A stretch of 58,724 bases of DNA from Trabulsiella guamensis ATCC 49490 (GTDB taxonomy: Bacteria > Pseudomonadota > Gammaproteobacteria > Enterobacterales > Enterobacteriaceae): positions 1 through 58,724 of the forward strand of contig NZ_JMTB01000107.1 of assembly GCF_000734965.1 (NCBI RefSeq). The letters run 5' to 3'. Of this stretch, positions 38,756-49,714 are shown one piece after another. Under the pieces are notes generated by a model. The model saw nothing but the letters and a program-made list of their open reading frames with translations. It made no database searches and was not told the DNA's origin. Each line of letters starts with the position of its first letter. The first letter of the stretch is position 1. The position numbers and the translations under genes were made by a program.

Positions 38756-39952
38756 TTATTGCGGCGGGTTGTTCTGCAGGGTCAGCATCAGACCGTCGCG
38801 GCGCATGGTGGCCGCTTCTTCAGGCTGATGGAGACGGTCAAGCACGTCGGCGAGCCAGGCGTAGTCAAAGGCATCCGGGCGCTGTTTTAGCGCGGCGCGG
38901 AAGGCGAAGCTCGCTTCCTGCCATTCGCCGTGTTTCATCAGCGACTGGCCGAGCGTGCTCCACAGCAGCGGGCGATCGCCCACAGTTTTGATTTGCTGCC
39001 GCAGCACTTTTTCCAGCTGTTCCGGGTTGTTGGTTTTCAGCCGCGGGATCAACAGCACCAGCCGGTCGTCATACTGACGTTTTAAGCCGTCGATGATGAT
39101 CTGCTGTGCGGTGTCATGATCGTCACATTCAATGAGATGGTCCGCCATTGCCACCTGCAGGGCGACCTGGTGACGGGTCTTCCGGCTCTGATTCTTCCAC
39201 CATTCACGCAGACCGTCGCTGCCCTGATCAGCGCGCGCCTGATCCATCAGCCCAATCCACGCCTGCTGTTCCAGCGCGGCACGATGTTCATCATCTCCTA
39301 CGTTGGCTTTCGCCATAGACGGAATAATATCGAGCAGCGAGCTCCAGGCACCGGTACGAATAAATGCTTGCTCCGCGAGACGCAAGACTTCCGGGTGACG
39401 TGGCGTCACTTCCAGCAATCTGTCGGCACCATGGCGCGCTGCGTGGTTTTCGTTGCGCGCCAGCTGCAAACGCACACGAGCAATTTCTACCGGGATGATG
39501 TCGTTGCCGGCAAGTTCTGAGGCGCGTTCCAGGTGCTGATTCGCGCGTATCTCATCGCCGCGCTGCTGGGCCGCTTCCGCTGCCAGCAGATAGTTCACCA
39601 CCGGCTGCTCAGCGTGATCGGCATTTTTCGCCATCAGCTTTTCAACCTGCTGGTAATCGCCTTCCGCCAGTTTCAGCAGCGCCTGTTCCGTCTGCTTACG
39701 GGCACGACGACGTTTACGGCCGACAAACCAGCCGCGCGTATGCGCGCCGGTGCGCAGAAGACGGCGCAACAGCCACTCAACGGCGAACAGCACGACCATC
39801 AGCAGAACGAGAATGATCACCAGACCAGTAACGCTGGTTTCAATGTTGTAGTTATCCGTCTGGATAAGCACGTAACCCTGATGACCGGCGACAATCGGGC
39901 CGAGCACAATCCCGGCGATCAACAACGCAAAGAGCAATAACACTTTCAGCAT
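38756..39952 (-). CDS. hemY: HemY, inner-membrane TPR protein
   Basis: 398 aa. Two N-terminal helices (about 3-22 and 42-62) anchor the protein in the inner membrane, followed by a basic segment (GRKRRRARKQ) and a helical TPR-like domain with repeats such as HGEWQEASFAFRAALKQRPD. It is linked to haem synthesis by its operon, but its exact role is not known; it is not the protoporphyrinogen oxidase also called HemY in Gram-positives. Last gene of hemCDXY, 2 bp after hemX. Confidence 0.95.
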   Translation of the reverse strand: MLKVLLLFALLIAGIVLGPIVAGHQGYVLIQTDNYNIETSVTGLVIILVLLMVVLFAVEWLLRRLLRTGAHTRGWFVGRKRRRARKQTEQALLKLAEGDYQQVEKLMAKNADHAEQPVVNYLLAAEAAQQRGDEIRANQHLERASELAGNDIIPVEIARVRLQLARNENHAARHGADRLLEVTPRHPEVLRLAEQAFIRTGAWSSLLDIIPSMAKANVGDDEHRAALEQQAWIGLMDQARADQGSDGLREWWKNQSRKTRHQVALQVAMADHLIECDDHDTAQQIIIDGLKRQYDDRLVLLIPRLKTNNPEQLEKVLRQQIKTVGDRPLLWSTLGQSLMKHGEWQEASFAFRAALKQRPDAFDYAWLADVLDRLHQPEEAATMRRDGLMLTLQNNPPQ

Positions 39953-39954
39953 GA

Positions 39955-41151
39955 TTATTCTCCTTGCGGCGTCGCGGCCGGGGCCTCAGCTTGCGGTGCA
40001 GCCTCAGCAGCGGCTGGCGCAGTAGGCTGTGCCAGCAGGTTACGTACCCGTGTTTGCATCAGTTTTTCCAGAATCGCCTGGCTTTGCAGCGTGTCAGGGA
40101 TATCCATGGAAATACTCTGCTGGCTGAGCTTGTCGATCTCGTCAAGGAAGCTTTTGGTCGTTGCATCGTCGGTATCGTAGTAAGCGCGCACCCAGGTGGA
40201 GACGTTGTCCAGCGCCTGTTTGTAGGTTTCGTCCTGATGGCGTGGTACAGCCTGCGCTGCGACTAACAGGCGGGAGCGAATGTTTTCCCGCAGATAGACT
40301 TCCTGATTCGGTGCCAGCAGCGGAACCGCAGTTTCATCACGGCGACGGATGGTAATAAAGTTATCCATAAAACTCTGCCAGCTCTTTTGCAGGTTCACCC
40401 GCCATTCGCTGAGCGAGCTGGAGAGTTCGCCGTTGTCATCGTCATCCATCGGCGAGTCGTCGTCGTTGTTATCGGCCAGACGCAGGTTATCGACCTGATT
40501 CGCCAGCTGATTAACTTTCAGAATAATGCCGTCGTAATCCACCTGCGTGACGCCAGACAAACTGGCGATATCGTCAGTAATGGCGCGACGAGCGGTGATC
40601 AGGCTGGGATCGTTCATGTCAGCGAGACTGGCATCCGCACTTTTCAGCAACGCCGCCGCAGTGGTGACGTCCTGATCGCTCCACAGTTTGCGACCGGCAA
40701 GTTTGACCAGATAATCAGCCTGCGCCAGCAGCCAGGTTTTAGCGTCGCTGCCAGATATAGTGGCAACTTTTTGCTGCACTTCGTCGAGCTGTTTTGTCAG
40801 CGCTTCCTGCTGTCGTTTCGCTTCAACCAGCTGGTCTGTCTGCTGTTTGATGATGCCTTCGAATTCGGCTTTTTGCGTTTCTTGCGATTTCTGTAACGCA
40901 ATCAATTGATTCGCAAGGGTGTCATTCGCCGTCGTTTGCGTCACCGCCTGCTGTTTTCCCCAACCGTATAAGCCAACACCCGCCGCCAGCGCGATAGCAA
41001 TGGCGACAGCGCTCAGCACCAGGCTGGTCTTGTTGCCACTTCCTTTGGGTGCCGTATTCTGCGGCTCTGGGGTTTTTTCTGGCTGTGGTGTGGTTTCCAC
41101 GGCCTCCCTGGTCTCTTCAACCACGGCGGAGGAATGTTGTTGTTCCGTCAT
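39955..41151 (-). CDS. hemX: HemX, membrane-anchored coiled-coil protein
   Basis: 398 aa. A Pro/Glu-rich cytoplasmic N-terminus ([15 protein letters not shown]) precedes one membrane helix (about 44-66, [20 protein letters not shown]). A coiled coil follows (about 80-135, rich in Q, K and E) and then a soluble domain with an acidic patch [14 protein letters not shown]. The C-terminus is Ala/Pro-rich. It was once annotated as uroporphyrinogen III methyltransferase, but no SAM-binding motif is visible. Function unknown. Confidence 0.94.
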   Translation of the reverse strand: MTEQQHSSAVVEETREAVETTPQPEKTPEPQNTAPKGSGNKTSLVLSAVAIAIALAAGVGLYGWGKQQAVTQTTANDTLANQLIALQKSQETQKAEFEGIIKQQTDQLVEAKRQQEALTKQLDEVQQKVATISGSDAKTWLLAQADYLVKLAGRKLWSDQDVTTAAALLKSADASLADMNDPSLITARRAITDDIASLSGVTQVDYDGIILKVNQLANQVDNLRLADNNDDDSPMDDDDNGELSSSLSEWRVNLQKSWQSFMDNFITIRRRDETAVPLLAPNQEVYLRENIRSRLLVAAQAVPRHQDETYKQALDNVSTWVRAYYDTDDATTKSFLDEIDKLSQQSISMDIPDTLQSQAILEKLMQTRVRNLLAQPTAPAAAEAAPQAEAPAATPQGE

Positions 41152-41172
41152 TATGGCTTCCAGTTTTGAGAG

Positions 41173-41913
41173 TTATTGTAACGCGCGCAGCAGCGCATCG
41201 TTGTCGGCGCTATCGGCAATCTGAATCTCTTGCCAGCCTAATTCCCTGGCAAGATGCGCCAGTCGCTCGCTGACAACCAGCAACCGACAGCGGAGTAGCC
41301 AGTGTTCACGATACCACGGTGGGGTTAGCGACCAGAGCTGTTGTAACATTTCGCCGCTGGTAATAACCAGCGTGGTCACCCCGCGTGATTGCCAGCGCAT
41401 GGCTTCTTCCGCGCCATCGTAGTGTTTTGCCGTACGCTGATAGCATTCGCAAAATGTCACGTCAGCGCCGCGCGATTGCAGCGTTTCACCGAGCAATTCG
41501 CGCCCGCCGTTGCCACGCAATATCAGCGCTTTCTTTCCCGCAATATTTTGTAATTCAGGTAATTGTAGCAAGACTTCGCTGATTTCCTGATCTTGTGGAT
41601 AGCGAATCGTTTTGCTGCTGACCTGATGTAACGCCAGTGCCGTGGTGCGGCCAATGGCGAAATAGTGAGGCGCCTGCGGCCAGTGCGCCTGCTGCTGGCG
41701 TAGTTGCGCGTCGGCAAACGTCACCGCGTGGCGGGACAGCGCAAACAGCAGATCGTTTTCGCTGAGGCTATTCAGCAGGCCGCTAAGCTGCGGCAGTTCC
41801 CGCCCGGGGGTAAATTCGATCAGCGGGAAACTCCAGGCCACTCGCCCCAGTGTGCGCAGGCGGCTCACTAATTCTTCTCCTTGCGGAGACGGGCGGGTGA
41901 CCAGAATACTCAT
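41173..41913 (-). CDS. hemD: Uroporphyrinogen-III synthase
   Basis: 246 aa. It closes hydroxymethylbilane with inversion of ring D. The N-terminus [15 protein letters not shown] and the central [12 protein letters not shown] are family hallmarks; sequence is otherwise poorly conserved, as usual in this family. It overlaps hemC by 4 bases (ATGA), so HemC product can be taken up directly by HemD. Confidence 0.95.
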   Translation of the reverse strand: MSILVTRPSPQGEELVSRLRTLGRVAWSFPLIEFTPGRELPQLSGLLNSLSENDLLFALSRHAVTFADAQLRQQQAHWPQAPHYFAIGRTTALALHQVSSKTIRYPQDQEISEVLLQLPELQNIAGKKALILRGNGGRELLGETLQSRGADVTFCECYQRTAKHYDGAEEAMRWQSRGVTTLVITSGEMLQQLWSLTPPWYREHWLLRCRLLVVSERLAHLARELGWQEIQIADSADNDALLRALQ

Positions 41914-42851
41914 GCAGGCGATTCTCCATCATAGACCGCCGCCAGGATAGCGCGCGCGCCGTTTTGCAGTAGCTCTTCTGCCAGTGAAATACCCAGTTGT
42001 TCCGCCTCTTCGGGTTTGCCGCGACGCTCGCCGCGTACCATCTGCGAACCGTCCGGGGCGCCAACCAGAGCGCGTAACCAGATTTCACCGTCAATGAGCT
42101 CAGCATAGCTGCCAATTGGCACCTGGCAACCGCCTTCAAGGCGCGTGTTCATGGCGCGCTCCGCTTTAACGCGTATCGCGGTCTCTGTATGGTTCAGCGG
42201 CGCCAGCAACGCGCGAGTCCAGTTATCATCCAGGCGACATTCAATGCCCACCGCGCCCTGACCGACGGCGGGTAAAGAAGTTTCCGGCGATAACGCCATA
42301 CGGATGCGCGATTCCAGCCCCAGGCGGATTAGCCCGGCGGTGGCAAGAATAATGGCGTCATAGTCGCCATTGTCCAGTTTGCTCAGACGCGTTCCGACAT
42401 TGCCACGCAGAGAGCGGATCACCAGATCAGGACGGTGAGCGGCAAGCTGACACTGGCGGCGCAAACTGGAGGTGCCCACCACGCTGCCGGCGGGGAGATC
42501 ATCCAGCGAGTTATAATGGTTAGAGACGAAGGCGTCGCGCGGATCTTCACGCTCGCAAATGGTGACCAGCCCAAGTCCTTCGGGGAACTCAACAGGTACG
42601 TCTTTCATCGAGTGAACGGCGATGTCTGCACGATTCTCAAGCAGCGCCAGCTCCAGCTCTTTGACAAACAGCCCTTTACCGCCGACTTTGGCCAGTGGGG
42701 TATCAAGGATCACATCGCCACGGGTCACCATTGGCACCAGTTCGACATTCAGTCCGGGGTGACAGGCCATGAGGCTATTTTTGACATAATGTGCCTGCCA
42801 CAACGCGAGGGGACTCTGCCGTGTGGCAATTCTCAAAACTTTGTCTAACAT
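41910..42851 (-). CDS. hemC: Porphobilinogen deaminase
   Basis: 313 aa from ATG 42851 ([20 protein letters not shown]), the E. coli start; a further ATG at 42866 adds five unconserved residues. Cys242 in [14 protein letters not shown] carries the dipyrromethane cofactor, and Asp84-equivalent lies in HSMKDVP. It makes hydroxymethylbilane. First gene of hemCDXY, divergent from cyaA. Confidence 0.97.
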   Translation of the reverse strand: MLDKVLRIATRQSPLALWQAHYVKNSLMACHPGLNVELVPMVTRGDVILDTPLAKVGGKGLFVKELELALLENRADIAVHSMKDVPVEFPEGLGLVTICEREDPRDAFVSNHYNSLDDLPAGSVVGTSSLRRQCQLAAHRPDLVIRSLRGNVGTRLSKLDNGDYDAIILATAGLIRLGLESRIRMALSPETSLPAVGQGAVGIECRLDDNWTRALLAPLNHTETAIRVKAERAMNTRLEGGCQVPIGSYAELIDGEIWLRALVGAPDGSQMVRGERRGKPEEAEQLGISLAEELLQNGARAILAAVYDGESPA

Positions 42852-43046
42852 GCTTGTTACCGTCATAATCGTCCATCAACCATCCTAACACTCTTGCCTT
42901 AAGGATGTCAGTTTTCACGGTTTTTTGCGGGAAGTGGGAAGCGGAAGCGTTACGTGATTATGCGATCGACTGCGTAACCCGCCCGGACCGCTTTCAGACA
43001 TTTTCGTGAATTAATTGATGCTACACTTGTATGTAGCGCATCTTTC

Positions 43047-43085
43047 TTTACGGTCAATCGGCAAGGTGTTAAATTGATCACGTTT
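43047..43085 (+). promoter_or_regulatory. cyaA P2-type promoter with overlapping CRP site
   Basis: TTTACG (43047-43052), 16 bp, TTAAAT (43069-43074). The CRP-like site TGTTA-AATTGA-TCACG (43067-43082) overlaps the -10, matching the E. coli arrangement in which cAMP-CRP represses cyaA. It is within the 374-bp hemC-cyaA divergent region, whose remaining parts hold no gene that I can support. Confidence 0.8.
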
Positions 43086-43225
43086 TAAACCATTTGTTCG
43101 TCAATGCGACCAAAACGAAAACGACGACAAACGGTAACGGTATTTGTTGAATTACTGCAACCCGTATCGTATCTCTGGCGGCTCAACGCCCTGGGTACCC
43201 GGGTTTGAACATCAGGCGAAATGTC

Positions 43226-45772
43226 TTGTACCTCTACATTGAGACGCTTAAACAGAGACTGGATGCCATCAATCAATTGCGTGTGGATCGCGCGCTTGCT
43301 GCCATGGGGCCTGCGTTCCAACAGGTCTACAGTCTACTGCCGACATTGCTGCATTATCATCACCCGCTGATGCCGGGTTACCTTGACGGTAACGTTCCCG
43401 CTGGCATCTGCCTTTTCACGCCTGATGAAACCCAACGCCACTATCTTGATGAACTCGAACTGCACCGCGGTATGCCGAAGCAGGAAACCCCGCAGGGCGA
43501 ACTGCCGATCACGGGTGTGTATACCATGGGCAGTACGTCGTCGGTAGGGCAAAGTTGTTCCTCTGATCTCGATATCTGGGTCTGTCACCAGTCGTGGCTC
43601 GATAACGACGAGCGCCAGTTGCTGCAACGTAAATGCAGCCTGCTGGAAAGCTGGGCCGCGTCGCTCGGCGTTGAGGTCAGTTTCTTCCTGATTGACGAAA
43701 ACCGCTTCCGCCATAATGAAAGCGGTAGCCTCGGCGGCGAGGACTGCGGTTCAACGCAGCACATCCTGTTGCTCGACGAATTTTACCGTACTGCCGTGCG
43801 TCTTGCCGGGAAACGTATCCTGTGGAATATGGTGCCCTGTGACGAAGAAGAGCATTACGACGATTACGTAATGACGTTGTACGCACAGGGCGTACTGACC
43901 CCGAACGAATGGCTGGATCTTGGCGGTCTGAGTTCGCTGTCGGCAGAAGAGTACTTTGGCGCCAGCCTGTGGCAGCTTTATAAAAGCATCGACTCGCCCT
44001 ACAAAGCGGTGTTAAAAACTCTGCTGCTGGAAGCCTATTCCTGGGAATACCCCAATCCGCGCCTGCTGGCGAAAGACATTAAACAGCGTCTGCACGATGG
44101 CGAAATTATCTCGTTTGGCCTTGACCCGTACTGCATGATGCTGGAACGCGTCACCGAATATCTCGTTAATATTGAAGACGAAACGCGTCTTGATCTGGTG
44201 CGCCGCTGTTTCTATCTCAAAGTGTGCGAAAAACTGAGCCGCGAGCGTGCCTGCGTCGGCTGGCGTCGTGAAGTGCTCACCCAGTTAGTGAAAGAGTGGG
44301 GCTGGGACGATGCGCGCCTGACCATGCTCGACAACCGCGCGAACTGGAAAATCGATGAAGTGCGCAATGCGCATAACGAACTGCTCGACGCAATGATGCA
44401 GAGCTATCGTAACCTCATCCGTTTCGCCCGCCGTAACAACCTGAGCGTCTCCGCCAGTCCGCAGGATATCGGCGTGCTGACGCGTAAACTGTACGCCGCG
44501 TTTGAAGCTTTACCAGGCAAAGTGACGCTGGTGAATCCGCAGATTTCACCTGATCTTTCTGAGCCGAATCTGACGTTTATCTATGTGCCGCCGGGCCGTG
44601 CTAACCGTACGGGTTGGTATCTCTACAACCGCGCGCCGAACATGGAATCCATCGTCAGCCATCAACCGCTGGAATATAACCGTTATCTTAATAAGCTGGT
44701 GGCCTGGGCCTGGTTTAACGGCCTGCTGACGTCCCGCACTCATCTGTTTATTAAGGGCAACGGTATTGTTGATCTGGCGAAACTGCAGGAAATGGTGGCG
44801 GATGTGTCTCATCACTTCCCGCTGCGTCTGCCGGCGCCGACGCCGAAAGCGCTGTACAGCCCCTGTGAAATCCGCCATCTGGCGATTATCGTTAACCTCG
44901 AATATGACCCGACGGCAGCCTTCCGTAACCAGGTGGTGCATTTCGATTTCCGCAAGCTGGACGTCTTCAGCTTTGGCGAAGCGCAAAATTGCCTGATTGG
45001 CAGTATTGATCTGCTGTACCGCAACTCGTGGAATGAAGTGCGTACGTTACATTTTAATGGCGAGCAGGCGATGATCGAAGCGTTAAAAACGATTCTCGGC
45101 AAGATGCACCAGGATGCCGCGCCGCCGGACAGCGTTGAAGTCTTTTGCTACAGCCAGCATCTTCGTGGTCTGATCCGCACCCGCGTCCAGCAATTAGTTT
45201 CTGAATGTATCGAGTTGCGCCTTTCCAGTACGCGTCAGGAAACCGGGCGCTTCAAAGCGCTACGTGTCTCCGGGCAGACTTGGGGTCTGTTCTTCGAGCG
45301 TCTGAATGTGTCGGTCCAGAAGCTGGAAAACGCCATCGAGTTTTATGGCGCCATTTCGCATAACAAGCTGCACGGCCTGTCTGTTCAGGTGGAAACCAAT
45401 CAGGTTCAGCTACCGCCGGTGGTCGACGGTTTCGCCAGCGAAGGGATCATTCAGTTCTTCTTTGAAGATACCAGTGATGATAACGGCTTTAATATTTACA
45501 TTCTGGATGAGACAAACCGGGCAGAGGTATACCACCACTGTGAAGGGAGTAAAGAAGAACTGGTTCGCGACGTCAGCCGCTTCTATTCATCGTCTCACGA
45601 CCGCTTTACCTACGGCTCCAGCTTTATCAACTTCAACCTGCCGCAGTTCTACCAGATTGTGAAAATAGACGGGCGCGCACAGGTCATTCCGTTCCGCACC
45701 CAGGCGATTGGCACGGCCGCCGCGATCGATCAGGACAACACGGCGCCGTTACTGCAGCAATATTTTTCGTAG
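43226..45772 (+). CDS. cyaA: Adenylate cyclase, class I
   Basis: 848 aa from TTG 43226 (reads [15 protein letters not shown]), the length and non-ATG start of E. coli cyaA; AGGCGA lies about 6 bp upstream. An ATG at 43205 in frame is less likely. The catalytic nucleotidyltransferase motif GSTSS (102-106) with SSDLDIW (D114, D116) is intact; the C-terminal half is the glucose-sensitive regulatory domain acted on by EIIA-Glc. It makes cAMP for CRP. It ends convergently with cyaY. Confidence 0.97.
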   Translation: MYLYIETLKQRLDAINQLRVDRALAAMGPAFQQVYSLLPTLLHYHHPLMPGYLDGNVPAGICLFTPDETQRHYLDELELHRGMPKQETPQGELPITGVYTMGSTSSVGQSCSSDLDIWVCHQSWLDNDERQLLQRKCSLLESWAASLGVEVSFFLIDENRFRHNESGSLGGEDCGSTQHILLLDEFYRTAVRLAGKRILWNMVPCDEEEHYDDYVMTLYAQGVLTPNEWLDLGGLSSLSAEEYFGASLWQLYKSIDSPYKAVLKTLLLEAYSWEYPNPRLLAKDIKQRLHDGEIISFGLDPYCMMLERVTEYLVNIEDETRLDLVRRCFYLKVCEKLSRERACVGWRREVLTQLVKEWGWDDARLTMLDNRANWKIDEVRNAHNELLDAMMQSYRNLIRFARRNNLSVSASPQDIGVLTRKLYAAFEALPGKVTLVNPQISPDLSEPNLTFIYVPPGRANRTGWYLYNRAPNMESIVSHQPLEYNRYLNKLVAWAWFNGLLTSRTHLFIKGNGIVDLAKLQEMVADVSHHFPLRLPAPTPKALYSPCEIRHLAIIVNLEYDPTAAFRNQVVHFDFRKLDVFSFGEAQNCLIGSIDLLYRNSWNEVRTLHFNGEQAMIEALKTILGKMHQDAAPPDSVEVFCYSQHLRGLIRTRVQQLVSECIELRLSSTRQETGRFKALRVSGQTWGLFFERLNVSVQKLENAIEFYGAISHNKLHGLSVQVETNQVQLPPVVDGFASEGIIQFFFEDTSDDNGFNIYILDETNRAEVYHHCEGSKEELVRDVSRFYSSSHDRFTYGSSFINFNLPQFYQIVKIDGRAQVIPFRTQAIGTAAAIDQDNTAPLLQQYFS

Positions 45773-45790
45773 TCGCGCGGTAGATCGCGT

Positions 45791-46111
45791 TTAGCGGAAA
45801 CTGACCGGTTCTCCCGCCTGCTGCGTGGCAGCCTGCTCTAAAAGATCCCAGAACGTTTCGCCGCTACGGTCGCACACCCACTCATCACCTTTCAGGTCAA
45901 AGTGATAACCGCCCTGTTTCGTCGCCAGCCATACCTGGTGCAACGGCTCCTGGCGGTTAATAATGATTTTGCTGCCGTTGTCGAAAGAGAGCGTCAGCAC
46001 GCCGCCGTTAATCTCACAGTCGATATCGCTGTCACCGTCCCGGTCATCGAGACGTTCTTCGATGGTCAGCCACAGGGCGTCAGCCAGGCGATGAAATTCA
46101 CTGTCGTTCAT
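45791..46111 (-). CDS. cyaY: Frataxin-like protein CyaY
   Basis: 106 aa, the frataxin fold with the acidic ridge [13 protein letters not shown] (21-33) that binds iron and IscS, and the C-terminal sheet [13 protein letters not shown]. It regulates iron-sulfur cluster assembly. It lies between cyaA and lptM on the opposite strand, as in E. coli. Confidence 0.97.
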   Translation of the reverse strand: MNDSEFHRLADALWLTIEERLDDRDGDSDIDCEINGGVLTLSFDNGSKIIINRQEPLHQVWLATKQGGYHFDLKGDEWVCDRSGETFWDLLEQAATQQAGEPVSFR

Positions 46112-46248
46112 TTTTGTTTCCTATTTTTTAGTGATGGCGGCAGTATAACGCGAAACATAATGCGTTGCAGTTAGGCGCTAAACGCTTGCTTTTACGTCTT
46201 CTCCTGCGATGATAGAAAACAGAAAGCATGAACAACAGGCATTTTAGA

Positions 46249-46452
46249 ATGAAAAACGTTTACCGAACGCTCGCCATACTACTGACGATGTTCAGCCTGA
46301 CCGGCTGTGGACTGAAAGGGCCGCTTTATTTCCCTCCGGCAGATAAAACCGCACCGCCGCCGACAAAACCGGTTGATAGCACGATTCAGAGTTCTACGCC
46401 GGATCGTAACGATCGTGGCGACAATGGCGGCCCGACTCAGGTGAATTACTGA
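46249..46452 (+). CDS. lptM: Lipoprotein LptM (YifL)
   Basis: 67 aa from ATG 46249. An N-terminal lipoprotein signal ends in the lipobox LTGC with Cys20, followed by GLKGPLYFPP and a Pro/Thr-rich disordered tail. E. coli YifL/LptM has been reported to assist maturation of the LPS translocon LptDE. An ATG seven codons upstream (46228) is not conserved. It lies 35 bp before dapF. Confidence 0.94.
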   Translation: MKNVYRTLAILLTMFSLTGCGLKGPLYFPPADKTAPPPTKPVDSTIQSSTPDRNDRGDNGGPTQVNY

Positions 46453-46487
46453 CGGTTCCGTTCTCAATCCCGTGAATGGAGTAGATG

Positions 46488-47312
46488 ATGCAGTTCTCTA
46501 AAATGCACGGTCTGGGTAACGACTTCATGGTCGTCGATGCGGTAACGCAGAATGTGTTTTTTTCTCCGGAGTTGATCCGGCGTTTATCGGATCGGCATCT
46601 CGGCGTCGGTTTCGATCAATTGTTGATCGTCGAACCGCCGTACGATCCTGAGCTGGATTTTCACTACCGTATTTTTAATGCCGATGGCAGCGAAGTGTCA
46701 CAGTGTGGCAATGGTGCACGCTGCTTCGCGCGCTTTGTGCGCCTGAAAGGGCTGACGAATAAACGTGATATTCGCGTCAGTACGGCGAATGGCCGTATGG
46801 TATTAAGCGTAACAGATGACGATCTGGTTCGGGTGAACATGGGTGAACCCAACTTTGAGCCGTCGCAGGTGCCGTTTCGCGCGAACAAAGCGGAAAAGAC
46901 CTATATTATGCGTGCGGTCGAACAGACAATATTATGTGGCGTGGTGTCGATGGGTAATCCACACTGCGTCATTCAGGTCGATGACGTCGACACTGCGGCG
47001 GTAGAAACGCTGGGGCCAGTGATGGAGAGTCATGAGCGTTTTCCCGAGCGCGCCAACATCGGCTTTATGCAGGTGATCAACCGCGACCATATTCGTCTGC
47101 GTGTTTATGAGCGCGGCGCAGGGGAAACGCAGGCCTGCGGCAGTGGCGCGTGCGCGGCGGTCGCTGTCGGCATTCTGCAAGGGCTGCTGGCAGAAGAAGT
47201 ACGCGTGGAATTACCAGGCGGACGACTCGATATCGCCTGGAAAGGTCCGGGTCAACCGTTGTTTATGACTGGTCCGGCGGCACATGTCTACGACGGATTT
47301 ATTCACTTATGA
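46488..47312 (+). CDS. dapF: Diaminopimelate epimerase
   Basis: 274 aa from ATG 46488; the ATG at 46485 is nearer GGAG (46478-46481) than is usual. The catalytic cysteines are Cys73 ([10 protein letters not shown]) and Cys217 ([12 protein letters not shown]). It converts LL- to meso-diaminopimelate for lysine and peptidoglycan. It overlaps yigA by ATGA. Confidence 0.97.
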   Translation: MQFSKMHGLGNDFMVVDAVTQNVFFSPELIRRLSDRHLGVGFDQLLIVEPPYDPELDFHYRIFNADGSEVSQCGNGARCFARFVRLKGLTNKRDIRVSTANGRMVLSVTDDDLVRVNMGEPNFEPSQVPFRANKAEKTYIMRAVEQTILCGVVSMGNPHCVIQVDDVDTAAVETLGPVMESHERFPERANIGFMQVINRDHIRLRVYERGAGETQACGSGACAAVAVGILQGLLAEEVRVELPGGRLDIAWKGPGQPLFMTGPAAHVYDGFIHL

Positions 47313-48016
47313 AACAAGTCGGGGAAGAACAGCAGGATGTGGTCACGGCGCTGGACGATCGCGCCGTGGTGGAGTACCTGCTGCAACATCCTGAATTTTT
47401 TACCCGCAATGCGCAGTTCGTCGAGCAGATGCGGGTGCCTCATCCGGTTCGCGGCACCGTATCGCTGGTGGAATGGCATATGGCGCGGGCGCGTAACCAT
47501 ATCAGCACGCTGGAAGAAAACATCTCGCTGCTAATGGAGCAGGCCACGACAAACGAAAGCCTGTTCTATCGCCTGTTGCATCTGCAAACCCGTCTGGCGT
47601 CGGCTGAAAGCCTGGACGACATGCTGACTCGTTTTCACCGCTGGGCACGGGATCTCGGTCTTGCCGGGGCGACGGTTCGCCTGTTCCCCGACCGCTGGCG
47701 TATTGGCGCGCCGACCAGCGCCACACACCTGGCGTTGTCCCGTCAGGCGTTTGAACCGCTGCGTATTCAGCGTCTGGGCCATGAACGCCATTACCTCGGC
47801 TCGCTGAACGGGCCGGAATTGCTGGTCGTTCTGCCGGAGGCGAAAGCCATTGGCTCGGTCGCGATGTCGATGCTTGGCAGCGACAGCGATCTTGGCGTTA
47901 TCCTCTTTAGCAGCCGCGATGCGCATCACTACCAACAGGGGCAAGGCACCCAGCTGTTGCAGGAAATAGCGCTGATGCTGCCCGGTCTGCTGGAGCGCTG
48001 GATTGAGCGCGTATGA
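47309..48016 (+). CDS. yigA: DUF484 family protein YigA
   Basis: 235 aa, the E. coli YigA length. A helical N-terminus (about 15-90) is followed by a GAF-like domain, the arrangement of DUF484. Its function is unknown. It is fused by ATGA overlaps to dapF upstream and xerC downstream, so it belongs to the dapF-yigA-xerC-yigB-uvrD operon. The longer reading frame (from 47150) lies inside dapF. Confidence 0.93.
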   Translation: MKQVGEEQQDVVTALDDRAVVEYLLQHPEFFTRNAQFVEQMRVPHPVRGTVSLVEWHMARARNHISTLEENISLLMEQATTNESLFYRLLHLQTRLASAESLDDMLTRFHRWARDLGLAGATVRLFPDRWRIGAPTSATHLALSRQAFEPLRIQRLGHERHYLGSLNGPELLVVLPEAKAIGSVAMSMLGSDSDLGVILFSSRDAHHYQQGQGTQLLQEIALMLPGLLERWIERV

Positions 48017-48915
48017 CCGATTCCTCAATGCACGACGCCGTCGAACGCTTCCTCCGCTACCTGGGCGTTGAGCGTCAGCTCAGCCCCATCACGTTACGCA
48101 ATTACCGACAGCAACTTGATGCCATCATCCAGATAGCCAGTGACACCGGTATCACCAGTTGGCAGCAGTGTGATGTCTCCGTGGTGCGCAATTTTGCGGT
48201 TCGCAGTCGACGTAAAGGCCTTGGCCCGGCAAGCCTGGCGCTACGGCTCTCGGCACTGCGTAGTTTCTTTGACTGGATGGTGTGGCAGGGTGAACTGAAC
48301 GCCAATCCGGCGAAAGCGGTCTCCGCGCCAAAAGCGCCGCGCCATTTACCGAAAAATATTGACGTTGATGACGTTAACCGGTTGCTGGACATCGATCATA
48401 ACGACCCACTGGCGGTACGTGACCGCGCAATGCTTGAAATCATGTATGGTGCCGGGCTGCGTCTGTCCGAACTGGTGAATCTGGATATCAAAAGCCTCGA
48501 TCTCACTACCGGCGAAGTGTGGGTCGTCGGTAAAGGCAGCAAGGAGCGTCGCTTACCTATCGGTCGCACTGCAGTGACGTGGATTGAACACTGGCTTGAT
48601 CTTCGAGGCCTGTTCGGCGGCGATGATGACGCACTGTTTATCTCGAAGCTGGGCAAGCGGATTTCAGCGCGCAACGTGCAGAAGCGTTTTGCTGAATGGG
48701 GCATTAAGCAGGGGCTGAACAGCCATGTGCATCCGCATAAGCTCCGTCACTCATTTGCCACACATATGCTGGAATCGAGCGGCGATCTGCGTGGTGTGCA
48801 GGAGCTACTGGGCCATGCCAATCTGGCGACGACTCAAATCTATACCCATCTTGATTTTCAACACCTTGCCTCGGTGTATGATGCGGCGCACCCACGCGCC
48901 AAACGGGGGAAATAA
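48013..48915 (+). CDS. xerC: Tyrosine recombinase XerC
   Basis: 300 aa, two more than E. coli at the N-terminus. The catalytic residues are all visible: Arg150, Lys174, His242, Arg245, His268 and the nucleophile Tyr277 (TTQIYTHLD). With XerD it resolves chromosome dimers at dif. It shares bases with yigA and yigB at both ends. Confidence 0.97.
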   Translation: MTDSSMHDAVERFLRYLGVERQLSPITLRNYRQQLDAIIQIASDTGITSWQQCDVSVVRNFAVRSRRKGLGPASLALRLSALRSFFDWMVWQGELNANPAKAVSAPKAPRHLPKNIDVDDVNRLLDIDHNDPLAVRDRAMLEIMYGAGLRLSELVNLDIKSLDLTTGEVWVVGKGSKERRLPIGRTAVTWIEHWLDLRGLFGGDDDALFISKLGKRISARNVQKRFAEWGIKQGLNSHVHPHKLRHSFATHMLESSGDLRGVQELLGHANLATTQIYTHLDFQHLASVYDAAHPRAKRGK

Positions 48916-49631
48916 TGCGTTTTTACCGCCCATTAGGTCAGATTTCCGCGCTGACGTTTGACCTGGACGATACCCTTTACGATAACCGTCAGGTGATCCT
49001 GAAAACAGAGCAGGAATCGCTGGCGTTTCTGCGAAATTATCATCCTGCGCTCAGCGGTTTTGAGAGCAGCGACTTTTTGCAACTGCGCCATGCGCTGCGC
49101 AAAACTGAACCCGATATTTACCACGACGTGACTGAATGGCGCCGTCGTGCCGTAGAACAGGCCATGCTGCAGGCGGGGCTGAGTGCCGAAGAGGCGTCTG
49201 TTGGCGCGACAGCGGCGATGGTTAATTTCGCCAAATGGCGTAGTCGCATTGATGTTCCGCAGGAAACGCACGACACGCTGGCCGCGCTGGCGGAGCGGTG
49301 GCCGCTGGTGGCTATCACTAACGGCAACGCCCAACCGGAGCTGTTTGGGTTGAGCGACTACTTTCAGTTTGTATTGCGCGCCGGCCCGGACGGCCGCTCC
49401 AAACCCTTTGCCGATATGTACCATCTGGCCGCAGAACGTTTGAATGTGCCGCTCGGCCAGATCCTCCACGTTGGCGACGACCTGACAACAGACGTCGCGG
49501 GATCGATCCGCTGCGGCATGCAGGCGTGCTGGATCAACCTGTTTGAAGGCTCGCTGATGCAAATCAACGACAGCCGCCTGCTGCCGCACATCGAAATTTC
49601 CCGGTTGGCATCCCTCACGACGCTGATATAA
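48915..49631 (+). CDS. yigB: HAD phosphatase YigB
   Basis: 238 aa. HAD motif I is DLDDT (Asp16, Asp18), motif II ITNGNAQ and motif [12 protein letters not shown]. The E. coli enzyme dephosphorylates FMN and the riboflavin precursor 5-amino-6-ribitylamino-uracil phosphate. It overlaps the xerC stop by one base. Confidence 0.95.
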   Translation: MRFYRPLGQISALTFDLDDTLYDNRQVILKTEQESLAFLRNYHPALSGFESSDFLQLRHALRKTEPDIYHDVTEWRRRAVEQAMLQAGLSAEEASVGATAAMVNFAKWRSRIDVPQETHDTLAALAERWPLVAITNGNAQPELFGLSDYFQFVLRAGPDGRSKPFADMYHLAAERLNVPLGQILHVGDDLTTDVAGSIRCGMQACWINLFEGSLMQINDSRLLPHIEISRLASLTTLI

Positions 49632-49643
49632 TCACCAGCAGTT

Positions 49644-49659
49644 CTGTATAAATTCCCAG
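49644..49659 (+). promoter_or_regulatory. LexA (SOS) box of uvrD
   Basis: CTGTATAAATTCCCAG, close to CTGT-N8-ACAG with CCAG in the right half, at the same place as the E. coli uvrD box. It lies 56 bp before the uvrD ATG. Confidence 0.7.
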
Positions 49660-49714
49660 GGTTTTGACGGAGGGCGTCACGCTTTCCGTCCCCGACACAT
49701 ATTCGGCGGTGCCA

